Shown here piece after piece: positions 1-8,626 of a stretch of 64,000 nt of DNA. Location: assembly GCA_023407575.1 (NCBI GenBank), contig JAEYLX010000075.1, positions 686,467 through 750,466 on the forward strand, written 5' to 3'. The translations under genes were made by a program, and so were the position numbers. The DNA is from Bacillota bacterium (GTDB lineage Bacteria > Bacillota > Clostridia > Lachnospirales > Lachnospiraceae). Within the stretch, counting starts at the first letter, position 1. The number at the start of each line of letters is the position of its first letter. A model generated the notes under the pieces. The model did no database searches and was not told the origin of the DNA. It saw only the letters and a program-made list of their open reading frames with translations.

Positions 1-125
1 AAGGTTTCCATATCTCTCACAATTGTTCTTGTTGAGACTTCAAATTCTTCTGAAAGCTTTTGAGCAGATGTTTTTCCGTGCTTTAGCAAATATATAGTAA
101 TAGCCATTAGGCGATCTATTTTCAT
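1..125 (-). CDS. WYL/YafY-type transcriptional regulator, N-terminal fragment
   Basis: Only the first 41 residues are inside the window; the rest lies beyond the left edge. They read MKIDRLMAITIYLLKHGK and continue with a helix-turn-helix of the HTH_11 type ending in a TRTIVRDME stretch. This is the usual start of YafY/DeoR-like regulators that carry a WYL ligand-sensing domain further on. The start ATG follows a GGGAGGAC ribosome binding site. Family knowledge says such proteins bind DNA as dimers and often control neighbouring metabolic or stress genes. The effector and the WYL domain cannot be seen here, so the C-terminal assignment is inferred. Confidence 0.75.
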   Translation of the reverse strand, partial: MKIDRLMAITIYLLKHGKTSAQKLSEEFEVSTRTIVRDMET

Positions 126-322
126 ATGTCCTCCCTTCAACTACGATAATAGCAAATAAACTATGACACCATTATGTCACAGTTTAGAGCTTAATAAAAG
201 TTTTTTATCATTGCCTTCTCTCCCTTAATAATTTGAATGTCATAAGTCATCTAAATGATTTAGCTTTGTCAATTTGCACATTCACAAAGCTAAACTAAAA
301 TGATCCGTAATGTAGTTTTATT

Positions 323-454
323 GTTACTGTTCACACGTATCTTAACACTTGCTGTTAAGATACGGAAAAAAGTGATTCAAGAGATGATTTCTGCTTCGCG
401 AAGCGAATTTGCATGCAGAAATCATGTGTTACTGTGAACGGAGTGAACAGTAAC
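323..454. repeat. Nested palindromic element upstream of yqeY
   Basis: A 12-bp perfect inverted repeat (gttactgttcac at 323-334 and its complement at 443-454) encloses two further hairpins. One has 12-bp perfect arms at 336-347/353-364 and the other 11-bp perfect arms at 384-394/415-425, with a small gcttcgcgaagc-type palindrome in its loop. No T-tract follows, so it is not a simple terminator. The remaining bases of the 470-bp gap between the flanking genes show nothing else that I can support. Function unknown; it may be a mobile-palindrome remnant or a structured RNA. Confidence 0.6.
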
Positions 455-595
455 GTTTAATTAGCTGCTGTAATTAAACAATTAAAATTCTCTTGAATAT
501 CTTACCATTTTGAAATATACTGTTGAGCATGGGAATAATAAGGTTAAACACTATAATTATAATCATTCGTTGCGAATGAATAGGAGGATACAACT

Positions 596-1033
596 ATGCA
601 AATGGATCAATTGCAAAAAGATATGGTAGCCGCTATGAAGGCTCATGATAAGGTACGTAAGGATGCGATTTCTTCCTTAATTTCTGCAGTTAAGAAAATT
701 GCTATTGATGAGGGCTGTCGTGATAATATTCAGGAAGAACTTGTTGATCGCGCAATATTAAAGGAAATGAAACTTGTGAAAGAGCAACTTGACACCTGTC
801 CAGCGGAACGCGAAGAGTTAAGAGCTGGTTATCAGGCTACCTTAGATGTGATTAAAGACTATGCTCCTGTTATGATGACTGAGCAGGAAATCGAAGCTTT
901 TATCCTTGGAAAATACTCTGAATTAGTTGCTACTAAGAATAAAGGTATGATTATGAAGAATGTTTCGCCTGAATTAAAAGGCAAAGCAGATGGTAAATTA
1001 GTTAATCAAATTGTGGCTAAACTGTGTGAATAA
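596..1033 (+). CDS. yqeY: GatB/YqeY domain-containing protein
   Basis: At 145 residues this is the full length of the stand-alone YqeY family, which resembles the C-terminal tRNA-binding part of the GatB amidotransferase subunit. The all-helical N-terminal half (MAAMKAHDK-like start, then KDAISSLISAVKK) and the C-terminal MIMKNVSPELKGKADGKL stretch are typical. Its molecular role is not established; a link to tRNA or aminoacylation is inferred from the homology only. An AGGAGG site lies 8 bases before the ATG and a strong terminator follows 18 bases after the stop, so it is probably a single-gene transcript. Confidence 0.9.
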   Translation: MQMDQLQKDMVAAMKAHDKVRKDAISSLISAVKKIAIDEGCRDNIQEELVDRAILKEMKLVKEQLDTCPAEREELRAGYQATLDVIKDYAPVMMTEQEIEAFILGKYSELVATKNKGMIMKNVSPELKGKADGKLVNQIVAKLCE

Positions 1034-1050
1034 TCTAATATAATATTTAT

Positions 1051-1086
1051 AAAAGGCCAGCTATGTTAAATAATAGCTGGCCTTTT
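1051..1086 (+). terminator. Rho-independent terminator of yqeY
   Basis: A 14-bp perfect stem (AAAAGGCCAGCTAT with its complement) with an 8-base loop. The A-rich and T-rich ends could stop transcription in either direction. Confidence 0.85.
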
Positions 1087-1241
1087 GAATGTTAAATAAT
1101 ATTTAATTTACTCTTAATATTGCTTAGAGTGACAAATCCAATCAAATATCAAACTTCGTCAATTTGCATATTCATGGGTTTAAATCAATTATATATAACG
1201 TTTTAATCTCTATTACTGTTCCTTACTATTCTTGTTCCTTA

Positions 1242-1985
1242 CTATTCCTGTTCCTTAAGAACTCTCTTTAAGAATTCCTTGGTTCTATCCTGAGTTGGAT
1301 TATTAAAAATCTGCTCCGGTGTTCCTTCTTCTGCAATAACTCCCTTATCCATGAATACTACACGATTAGCAACTTCCTTAGCAAAGCCCATCTCATGAGT
1401 AACCACAAGCATCGTAAGACCACTTTTAGCAAGCTCTTTCATTACTGCAAGTACCTCACCCACCATCTCTGGGTCAAGTGCTGAAGTTGGTTCATCGAAG
1501 AGAAGAACATCTGGCTCCATGGACAAGGCTCTAGCAATGGCAACTCTTTGCTTTTGTCCACCGGATAATTGCCTCGGCTTCGCATTAATGTACTGATCCA
1601 TACCAACTACGGACAGATATTTCAAGGCAACCTTCTCTGCTTCTTCCTTACTTCTCTTTAACACCTTTATTTGACCAACAGTACAATTGCTAAGTACGTT
1701 GTGATTGTTAAACAAGTTAAACTGCTGGAACACCATTCCGAGCTTGGTACGGTAAGCATAGATATCATGCTTATCATCTAAGATATTTTCACCCTTATAG
1801 ATGATCTTACCGGCATTCGGCTTCTCTAATAAGTTAATACAGCGTAATAATGTAGACTTTCCGGAACCGGATGCTCCAATAATACACACTACCTCACCTT
1901 TATCTACTGAAAAATCAATATCCTTTAAGATTAAATTTGTCCCGAAGGATTTCTTTAAATGTTGTATCTCAACTACTTTTTCCAT
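1242..1985 (-). CDS. Polar amino acid (probably lysine) ABC transporter ATPase
   Basis: This 247-residue ATPase of the GlnQ/HisP class shows Walker A GASGSGKST near residue 35, a Q-loop in LGMVFQQFNLF, the ABC signature LSGGQKQRVAIARAL and Walker B VLLFDEPTSALDPE. It energises uptake of an amino acid through the permease encoded 17 bases upstream in the transcript. The AAGGAGG ribosome binding site is close to consensus. It is the last gene of the three-gene unit that starts behind a lysine riboswitch, which is the reason to suggest lysine as substrate. The ATPase alone does not reveal specificity. Confidence 0.9.
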   Translation of the reverse strand: MEKVVEIQHLKKSFGTNLILKDIDFSVDKGEVVCIIGASGSGKSTLLRCINLLEKPNAGKIIYKGENILDDKHDIYAYRTKLGMVFQQFNLFNNHNVLSNCTVGQIKVLKRSKEEAEKVALKYLSVVGMDQYINAKPRQLSGGQKQRVAIARALSMEPDVLLFDEPTSALDPEMVGEVLAVMKELAKSGLTMLVVTHEMGFAKEVANRVVFMDKGVIAEEGTPEQIFNNPTQDRTKEFLKRVLKEQE

Positions 1986-2002
1986 TTGATTATCCTCCTT
2001 GA

Positions 2003-2767
2003 CTAATTTTTATGTCTGATTGCATCTTCCGGGCGTTCTACTTGCATCTGATTGCCTGGAATTACATTATAAGAATCTGGGCCATCCAACCTACGTTCGA
2101 AATAACGAAGAATTCTTGTAACCGTAAGTGTCATAATTAAGTAGATTACACAAGTTACTGCGAACGGTTCAAAGTAACTAAAGGTGTTACTTACTACAGA
2201 CTTTGACTGGAAATATAACTCTGTTACAGAGATTACATTAAGTACAGAGGTATCCTTTATGTTGATGATAAATTCATTACCGATTGGAGGTAAGATATTA
2301 CGAAGTACCTGTGGAAGTACTACATGAATCATTGTTTTAAGATGGTTCATACCGATTGCATGAGCTGCTTCAAATTGTCCCTTATCAACAGAGATAATTC
2401 CGCCTCGAACGATTTCTGCTGTATAAGCACCAGTGTTAATGGATACTACGAACATACCGGCAAAAATAGGGCTCATATCTATGTTAAATAAAGCTTTTGA
2501 ACCATAGTAAATAACAACGGCTTGTACAATCATCGGAGTTCCACGGAAGAACTCAACATAAATAGATAGTATTATGTTAACTATCTTTAATAAGAAACGC
2601 TTTGCACCGCGGTCAGGCATTGGAATGGTACGGATTGTACCGATGATTAATCCAATGACGGATCCTAGAATTGTTCCGACCATTGAAATCAAGAGCGTTG
2701 TTCCCGCTCCTCTTAAAAGCATCGGACTATATTTTTGTAATACCAATAGAAGTGTATCTAAAGACAT
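2003..2767 (-). CDS. Polar amino acid (probably lysine) ABC transporter permease
   Basis: A 254-residue inner-membrane protein of the HisM/GlnP family. Its several hydrophobic helices and the family motif FFRGTPMIVQ followed by the EAA-loop region (AAHAIGMNHLKTMIHVVLPQ) are visible. The loop contacts the ATPase. It sits between the binding-protein gene and the ATPase gene. The 260-bp gap to the binding-protein gene contains two hairpins, which could lower permease expression relative to the binding protein. The ribosome binding site (AAGGTATGG) is weaker than that of its neighbours. Confidence 0.9.
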   Translation of the reverse strand: MSLDTLLLVLQKYSPMLLRGAGTTLLISMVGTILGSVIGLIIGTIRTIPMPDRGAKRFLLKIVNIILSIYVEFFRGTPMIVQAVVIYYGSKALFNIDMSPIFAGMFVVSINTGAYTAEIVRGGIISVDKGQFEAAHAIGMNHLKTMIHVVLPQVLRNILPPIGNEFIINIKDTSVLNVISVTELYFQSKSVVSNTFSYFEPFAVTCVIYLIMTLTVTRILRYFERRLDGPDSYNVIPGNQMQVERPEDAIRHKN

Positions 2768-2884
2768 TTGTGTACCATACCTTTCTAAACATATCGATAA
2801 TTATGTTTCCCTATCAACTTCCTTAATAATAGCAAGAGAAGCTACCTGGGTAAAGTTTTTTATTTTTATAACCGTTTAGTCCTG

Positions 2885-2948
2885 CAAATATTTAATTCAA
2901 TACATAGTAGAAAGCTCGCTTTCGAATGTATATTGAATTAAATATTTG
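2885..2948. repeat. Long palindrome between binding-protein and permease genes
   Basis: The arms caaatatttaattcaata (2885-2902) and their perfect 18-bp complement (2931-2948) surround a smaller hairpin gaaagc-tc-gctttc at 2910-2923. There is no T-tract. The same tip sequence occurs in the palindrome near 30.17 kb. Confidence 0.7.
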
Positions 2949-2980
2949 TATAGCCTGCCAACCTATTACACAAGAATAGA

Positions 2981-3012
2981 GACTGTCCTTTTTGATTTAA
3001 CTTTGGACAGCC
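2981..3012 (-). terminator. Hairpin after the binding-protein gene (partial terminator or mRNA-stabilising stem)
   Basis: The arms gactgtcc and ggacagcc pair with one G-U. The hairpin lies 18 bases after the stop of the binding-protein gene. It could attenuate read-through into the permease and ATPase genes, a common arrangement for binding-protein transporters. Confidence 0.5.
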
Positions 3013-3029
3013 CCTAAGTTTACACCATG

Positions 3030-3872
3030 TTATTCAGCTGCAGGTTGATTTGCGATTGCCGCATCCATAATAGCCACACGATCTTCTTCCGAAACCTTAG
3101 CTAAAATCTCATTTACCTTTGCAGTATATTCACTGTCTTTTTTAATTCCAACTGCTATAGCTGTATCATCAGGAGAGGTTTCAAATCCATCCGTAAACTC
3201 TACCATTGCATAACTATTTTCTTTTGCAGCAGAAGCGCTTACACCTTCAGGTCGTTCAGATACATAACCGTCAATGATACCAGACTCAAGTGCTACTCTC
3301 ATTGCTGCGAAGTCATCCATAGCTGTTTGCTGTTCAACACCTTCGATTTGATCGATTACTGAGTAATGGAAGGTTCCTAGCTGCGCTGTAATCTTTGCTC
3401 CGCTAAAATCTTGAATAGAAGTTGCATTTTCATATGCTCCACCTTTTTTAACTACCATTACAAGATTAGAATTATAGTAATTATCAGAGAAATCGATAGA
3501 TTCTTTTCTCTCAGCAGTTGGTGACATACCAGCAATAATCGCATCGATTTTACCTGATGTTAATGCAGGTAATAAACCGGACCATTCTGTCTTTACGATA
3601 ACAAGCTCTTTTCCTAGGCCTTCTGCTATTTTCTTAGCGATTTCAACGTCATAACCACCAGCAAATTCGGAAGTTCCCTGAATTGGAACAGCTCCGTTGG
3701 AATCATCTAGCTGAGTCCAGTTAAAAGGTGCATAAGCACATTCCATACCAACTTTAAATGTGTTATCTGCTTCCCCATCCTTTGCAGGTGTCTCTGCTTT
3801 CGTTCCGCAACCAGTGAATATCACTGTTACCGCCATTGCAAGTGCAAGTAAAACTGACAATCTTTTCTTCAT
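3030..3872 (-). CDS. Amino acid (probably lysine) ABC transporter substrate-binding lipoprotein
   Basis: A 280-residue extracellular solute-binding protein of family 3. The start is set at the ATG giving MKKRLSVLLALAM, preceded by GGGAGGA; a longer frame upstream adds 23 residues without signal character. A lipobox FTGC near residue 22 predicts a diacylglyceryl-anchored lipoprotein. The family signature is visible in GMSPTAERKESIDFSDNYY, followed by the second lobe. It captures the amino acid outside the cell and hands it to the permease. As first gene behind the lysine riboswitch it is expected to be made when lysine is scarce; lysine specificity is an inference from that switch. Confidence 0.9.
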   Translation of the reverse strand: MKKRLSVLLALAMAVTVIFTGCGTKAETPAKDGEADNTFKVGMECAYAPFNWTQLDDSNGAVPIQGTSEFAGGYDVEIAKKIAEGLGKELVIVKTEWSGLLPALTSGKIDAIIAGMSPTAERKESIDFSDNYYNSNLVMVVKKGGAYENATSIQDFSGAKITAQLGTFHYSVIDQIEGVEQQTAMDDFAAMRVALESGIIDGYVSERPEGVSASAAKENSYAMVEFTDGFETSPDDTAIAVGIKKDSEYTAKVNEILAKVSEEDRVAIMDAAIANQPAAE

Positions 3873-4030
3873 AAAATTTTTCCTCCCGTTGATAATAAAT
3901 ATTATGTGCAGAGATAATATTGTTAATCCAGACCTCTGCATTAACCGCTATCACTGTCACCATTTAATGACTTCCTATGTATTGGGTGCAAAATTCACGA
4001 GCTCTTACTGATTAGTTTCTATTTTTTGTA

Positions 4031-4058
4031 ACAAAAAAACCTGAGGTATCCTCAGGTT
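4031..4058 (-). terminator. Terminator of the lysine riboswitch
   Basis: Perfect 9-bp arms (aacctgagg and its complement at 4038-4046/4050-4058) are followed on the minus strand by seven T residues. It lies between the aptamer and the binding-protein gene and would form when lysine is bound. Confidence 0.85.
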
Positions 4059-4089
4059 GCACGCCATTGTCCTAAGTTCCCCACTAATC

Positions 4090-4275
4090 CCCTATGAGAT
4101 AGCACAACCTAACAAACTGGGTTGTCTGTTAGGACAGTCCTGCAATTATTGATTGCAGGCCCAGCATATTATATCGAGTATATAATACACTTCGGCGATA
4201 TTTCCTTCTCTGTAGCTTCCTCGCTTCTCAAGCTATTCTACAGACTGTTAAGTACCGCGCCTCTACCTCACCAAG
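4090..4275 (-). promoter_or_regulatory. Lysine riboswitch (L-box) aptamer
   Basis: Read on the minus strand the RNA starts with GGTGAGGTAGAGGCGCGG. It contains the conserved CGCCGAAG (4190-4197) and the CTGGGCCTGCA...GCAGGACTGTCC segment, and closes with GCTATCTC (4096-4103) pairing back to GAGGTAG. These are the hallmarks of the lysine riboswitch as known from Bacillus lysC. A terminator directly downstream gives an OFF-when-lysine switch. This is the strongest evidence for the substrate of the transporter it precedes. Confidence 0.9.
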
Positions 4276-4304
4276 TAAGTGAGGTCTTATGAATTTACGC
4301 TATT

Positions 4305-4333
4305 ATATTACATCATTGGTTATATTCTGTCAA
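4305..4333 (-). promoter_or_regulatory. Promoter of the lysine transporter leader
   Basis: TTGACA (4328-4333 on the complement) and TAATAT (4305-4310) are 17 bp apart; a TATAAT at 20 bp is an alternative. The expected start is about 25 bases before the aptamer. Confidence 0.65.
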
Positions 4334-4370
4334 TCAAAAATGAGAAATCCTTCTCATTTCTGATTGACAG
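4327..4370. repeat. 20-bp-arm hairpin downstream of the DUF4153 gene
   Basis: Arms at 4327-4346 and 4351-4370 match except for one base, with a 4-base loop. It lies after the stop of the DUF4153 gene. It contains the -35 box of the lysine leader promoter in one arm and has no T-tract. Confidence 0.65.
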
Positions 4371-4437
4371 ATAACTTATATTGTGTTAAATCCCAGTTTC
4401 TTCTAAATTCCCAGCCTTTAATTTACTTTATGCAGGT

Positions 4438-6276
4438 CTATTTAAAATCAATAAGAATATAAAGATCGGATTGTACATCCTTGCCTTCATCGTATGCATT
4501 TAGGCTAATATTTTGCAGGATAAGCGTCAGCTTGGCAGATGAATTTTCTTCAGTAAGGGTTAGTTTCTCAGTAGGCAGTGATTCACCTTCATTCTCCAGT
4601 GTAATTGCTTTGTCAAAAAGTTGTTTTAAAGAAAATCTCAAAAGTTCCCCACTCTCATCTGTTAAAATTAGTTCTTGATTTTCTAAATTCAAAGAAAATG
4701 GCTGCTCTGCATTATCGCTCTTGATGACCAATTTGTTATTGTTCGTCTCAATAAAGGTATAGGTCATATAATCATAGCCCTCAATTAAAATTGGTGAAGC
4801 AATATCACGATATACGGATACATATTTATATTTGTCACCATCATTTCCATATTGTTCAAAACCAAATACAGATTTAAAATCCTTAAAGAACACATAATCG
4901 GAAAGAAAATCTATCCTCTTAATCTCATTTATCTCTTCCAAATATTCAAGGGAGTCTACAATTATATCCTTCTCCTTTGCAGTTAAATCAGACTTTGGTA
5001 TAATTTTATTCCCCTCCAACATATCATTCTGTTCTAACACTTGCTGTAAACGGTCTTTCTGTGATTCTCGGCTTAAAGTAAAAGCATTTACAAAAGGTAG
5101 AATTGACACTATGGATAGAACAATTACAATTGGTGCAATTAACCCATTCTTATGAATGGATTTAAAGCAAAAGATTACACCGGCAATCACTGCGAAGATT
5201 CCAAATAATATAACATAGTAGCGTCCATAGGTAATTCCAACATCAGCTGTCTTAAGCAAGGATGCTATCACCTGAAATAATACAATAGGAACCAGAACTT
5301 TAGGAAATATAACTCTAAAATATTTTGCCAGTGTATTCGTAAAGGTACTAGCCAGCAAATATACCAGGATTACTGTTATGGAATAACTGACAAGAAGTGG
5401 TTCCATTAAATTATCTGTCCAAAACTCTTTTCTTATGTTCACAATAATATAAAGGAGCAGTATCACCGTAAGTATTGCTGTGATTGGAAGGATGATATAG
5501 GTAACCAAAGCCTCTAAGAACTTACCTGGTGTAAGGAAACGCTGCAGTTCCTCCTCCCTCTTTGATATAATCCCATTATCCTCTTGCTGATCTATACTCT
5601 CCCCTGTCACATTGGACTCGGATATAGTTTCTACATCAACATTTACACTCCTGTTTTCTTTCATCAATACCTTCCTCCCTGGATAAAAAGGAATGAGACT
5701 AAGGAAATGTATTGGAGCAAGGAAGGAGTAGATTAGATTGCCAAAATGCAGATAAAGCTTCGAATTCAAATTAATAATTAAGAAATCAACAGCACCAAGT
5801 ATAAGGAAGATTCCTAATAGTAAAACTCCTTGAAATAACAGGGTCGTAAAGAATGCTTTAAAAGCTACCAGGAAACTTTGATTAAAATTGATTCTGCTTT
5901 TAATTACAGGGACCCATAAAAAGCTTATTAGCAGTACAAAAAAGATCACCGCAGCCTGAATGGATAATTGTAAATCAGAATCCTGCATCTTAATACCAAA
6001 ATAATAGAACAGAGTCAACGCTAATGACAGAACCATGAAAAGATTTCGTTCTTTCCTTTTGGTAAAAAACCTTTCATATAGCAATTGAAGAACAATAGAA
6101 AGAGCAGCTCCTGTAAAAAAAGTGAGCAATGCCTTTTCCGGGGCAGTCCCATCAATTTGTATCGCAATTGCTTCCGTTATTGCAGCAATTGCTAGAAATA
6201 TAATAGTAATGGGAAATCGCTGGATTGTTTCCGAAAAACCTTTCCCTAATTTTTGAATATTCTTAAACATTTTCAT
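4438..6276 (-). CDS. DUF4153 family integral membrane protein
   Basis: A 612-residue protein with about a dozen hydrophobic segments spread over residues 20-400, a charged cytoplasmic-looking loop near residues 210-245, and a soluble C-terminal region of about 200 residues. Length and layout match the DUF4153 family, whose function is unknown. An AGGAGGG site precedes the ATG. It appears to be transcribed alone. A second, distantly similar multi-span protein (DUF4173-like) is encoded near 40 kb. No catalytic motif is visible, and I do not propose an activity. Confidence 0.7.
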   Translation of the reverse strand: MKMFKNIQKLGKGFSETIQRFPITIIFLAIAAITEAIAIQIDGTAPEKALLTFFTGAALSIVLQLLYERFFTKRKERNLFMVLSLALTLFYYFGIKMQDSDLQLSIQAAVIFFVLLISFLWVPVIKSRINFNQSFLVAFKAFFTTLLFQGVLLLGIFLILGAVDFLIINLNSKLYLHFGNLIYSFLAPIHFLSLIPFYPGRKVLMKENRSVNVDVETISESNVTGESIDQQEDNGIISKREEELQRFLTPGKFLEALVTYIILPITAILTVILLLYIIVNIRKEFWTDNLMEPLLVSYSITVILVYLLASTFTNTLAKYFRVIFPKVLVPIVLFQVIASLLKTADVGITYGRYYVILFGIFAVIAGVIFCFKSIHKNGLIAPIVIVLSIVSILPFVNAFTLSRESQKDRLQQVLEQNDMLEGNKIIPKSDLTAKEKDIIVDSLEYLEEINEIKRIDFLSDYVFFKDFKSVFGFEQYGNDGDKYKYVSVYRDIASPILIEGYDYMTYTFIETNNNKLVIKSDNAEQPFSLNLENQELILTDESGELLRFSLKQLFDKAITLENEGESLPTEKLTLTEENSSAKLTLILQNISLNAYDEGKDVQSDLYILIDFK

Positions 6277-6680
6277 AAGAACCCTCCTTTTAGTACGTTA
6301 TAATAATTAGACGATATTTTGCTAAAATCTATTCATAAAATACTTTAAATATTTTAATTTTCACTTTTATTATAACATAAAAGGTAACCTTTATAAACAC
6401 ATAAAATGGAATACTTGACCAACGGAAAGTCAATTTATTATATTATTTCTAATTATGTTGTTTCTAATTCAACATAACTTGTAGAAACATGCAACGGGAG
6501 TTTCTAATGGCTGGCAGTTTACAACCGCTAGTATTACAAAGTGTGTTCCTATCTAAGAAAGTTAATCTTTATTGATATTTCACTTGACCATAGCATAAAA
6601 AGAACCTCTAATCACTGCTAAAATGATTAGAGGTTCTATATGTGTTTGGAAATTATAATACATCTACCAATATTTAATTC
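6277..6680. other. Gene-free stretch between DUF4153 and purine permease genes
   Basis: AT-rich. It holds the permease terminator (listed separately) and a small hairpin with 8-bp arms ttatgttg/caacataa (6453-6460/6470-6477). I see no open frame with a ribosome binding site. Confidence 0.6.
6597..6637 (-). terminator. Terminator of the NCS2 permease gene
   Basis: A 14-bp perfect stem (agaacctctaatca and complement) is followed on the minus strand by TTTTTATG. Confidence 0.85.
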
Positions 6681-8099
6681 TTATAAAAATGCTGTAATAA
6701 TAAAGTTGATAATAAATAAACCAGAAGCAACCCAAATTACAGGACTTACCTCTTTCCCTTTACCAACAACCGTCTTAGTAATACAGAAGAAGATAAATCC
6801 ACCTGCAATACCATAGGAGATGCTATAACAAAGCGCCATGAAAATTGCCGCAAAGAATGCAGGAATTGCATCATCAAGCTCTGTCCATACAACATCTTTA
6901 AAGGAGGCTAACATCATAATACCAACTGCAATCAATGCCGGAGCAGTTGCTGCCATAGGTACGATTCCTACAATTGGAGCTGCAAAGATACTAAGTAGGA
7001 AACAGAGAGCTGTAACAACAGCTGTTAAACCTGTACGTCCGCCTGCTTCAATACCAGCTGCACTTTCTACGTATGTTGTAGTGTTAGAAGTACCAAATAC
7101 AGCACCTACGCTGGTAGCGATAGAATCTGCAAATAATGCCTTGTCCATTTTGGACTTAAATCCAGAACCAGATTCCAAAGCCTTCTCATCGTTTGCATCA
7201 AAGATACCTGATCTTCTACCAGTTCCAATAAAGGTACCAATGGTATCAAAGGTATCGGATAAGCTGAAAGCAAAGATAGTCATGAGAATCAAAGGAATTT
7301 TAGCAGGATCATCAAAGAAGGATAATAAACCTTCTTTACCAAAAGCAGCACCAAATGTTGTTCCAAGTTCTGTGAAGGATTTTGATAAATCGGAGGTAGC
7401 ACCTACGGTTGATAAGTCAACAACACCCATAGGTATTCCAATAATGGTTGTAGCAACGATACTGATAAAAATTGAACCCTTTACTTTTTTAACTAAAAGA
7501 ATAAAAGTAATTACAATTCCGATGAGAGCTAAAAGAACAGATGCCTCATTGAACTTAACAAGAGCAGGAACTGCACTACTAAATCCAACTACTGTACCAC
7601 CTTCTAACAAATCATACTTTCCAGGATCGGATGTAAAGCTTAATAATCCTGCGTCTTTGATACCAATATATGCGATGAATACACCAATACCACCGCCAAT
7701 CGCATGCTGAAGACTTGTAGGAATTGCCTTGATTATCAGCTTACGAACCTTAGTTACAGTAATAATAATATTAATAATACCGCAAAGGAATACCATTGCT
7801 AATGCCTGCTTCCAAGAGAACCCTAACGCAAACACTACGGTGTAAACGAAAAATGCATTTAAGCCCATACCAGGCGCCTGTGCATATGGAACATTTGCGA
7901 ATAGTCCCATAACGAGAGTACCAATCACCGCTGAAATGATGGTTGCCAAAAATACTGCTCCATAAGGTATACCTGACTGTGACAGCATCTGTGGATTTAC
8001 AAAGATAATATAAGCCATAGCAAAAAAGGTTGTCAATCCTGCAACGACCTCAGTAGAAACAGTCGTTCCATGTTCCTTGAGTTTAAAAAACTTTTCCAT
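6681..8099 (-). CDS. NCS2 family purine permease (guanine/hypoxanthine or adenine type)
   Basis: A 472-residue membrane protein starting MEKFFKLKEHGT, typical of the AzgA-like branch of the NCS2 family (PbuG/PbuO/AdeQ). Motifs include QAPGMGLNAFFVYTVV, AIGGGIGVFIAYIG, the SDTFDTIGTFIGTGRRSG stretch, and TTTYVESAAGIEAGGRTGLTA, which carries substrate and proton-coupling residues in this family. It takes up purine bases by proton symport. AAAGGAGAG precedes the ATG. No purine riboswitch is visible upstream, unlike many PbuG-type genes in Firmicutes. Exact substrate cannot be decided from sequence alone. Confidence 0.9.
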   Translation of the reverse strand: MEKFFKLKEHGTTVSTEVVAGLTTFFAMAYIIFVNPQMLSQSGIPYGAVFLATIISAVIGTLVMGLFANVPYAQAPGMGLNAFFVYTVVFALGFSWKQALAMVFLCGIINIIITVTKVRKLIIKAIPTSLQHAIGGGIGVFIAYIGIKDAGLLSFTSDPGKYDLLEGGTVVGFSSAVPALVKFNEASVLLALIGIVITFILLVKKVKGSIFISIVATTIIGIPMGVVDLSTVGATSDLSKSFTELGTTFGAAFGKEGLLSFFDDPAKIPLILMTIFAFSLSDTFDTIGTFIGTGRRSGIFDANDEKALESGSGFKSKMDKALFADSIATSVGAVFGTSNTTTYVESAAGIEAGGRTGLTAVVTALCFLLSIFAAPIVGIVPMAATAPALIAVGIMMLASFKDVVWTELDDAIPAFFAAIFMALCYSISYGIAGGFIFFCITKTVVGKGKEVSPVIWVASGLFIINFIITAFL

Positions 8100-8626
8100 A
8101 AAAACTCTCCTTTGAATTATTTTTATAAAAAGAGTAATCTTTAGATCCCCTTATTATACATTCCCACCATTATACATTTTAATACATATTTAAACAGCAG
8201 CAATAACTCGAAGTAGTGTTCCATGGTCTATTTTAAAACTCAAAGGTAAATTACTTTCAAATAAGTCCCAGCTTACATGAAGGTTTTCCGCTCTATTTTC
8301 CGCTAATTTTAATTAGTACATTAAATTCCTTTGTGATTTATTTGACCTTTATCGTTCTTGTTAATTGCTATTATTTATTTTTGACATTATGTAGGAGGCT
8401 TACCATTAATCTTCCTCGATTAAGGTTAGCCTCCTAACATTCTCAACAATTGAAATAATATCAAGTTAATCAAAAAATATCAAGTAGAAATCACGAAAAT
8501 CTACAAATTTTGATTATATATTGCATAATTATTCTTAACTATTCAAAACTTTCATCTTTCTGCACAAACATAATGTGTTTAACAATACTTTCAATCTAAA
8601 ATGATTAAAATATTGTACAGTTTTTA
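8100..8626. other. 527-bp gene-free stretch with one long palindrome
   Basis: The only clear structure is a hairpin with arms taggaggcttacc (8392-8404) and ggttagcctccta (8424-8436), with one mismatch, extended inward by ttaatc/gattaa. There is no T-tract on either strand. It may be a weak terminator of the EF-G-like gene. Its taaggttagcct (8421-8432) recurs at two other intergenic sites in the window. Confidence 0.6.

Noticed and set aside
6838..7710. 290-residue open frame on the + strand
   Set aside because: Exact antisense of the NCS2 permease gene, no ribosome binding site, low-complexity mirror of membrane helices.
8100..8380. Purine riboswitch upstream of the NCS2 permease
   Set aside because: Searched by eye for the conserved aptamer loops on the minus strand; none found.
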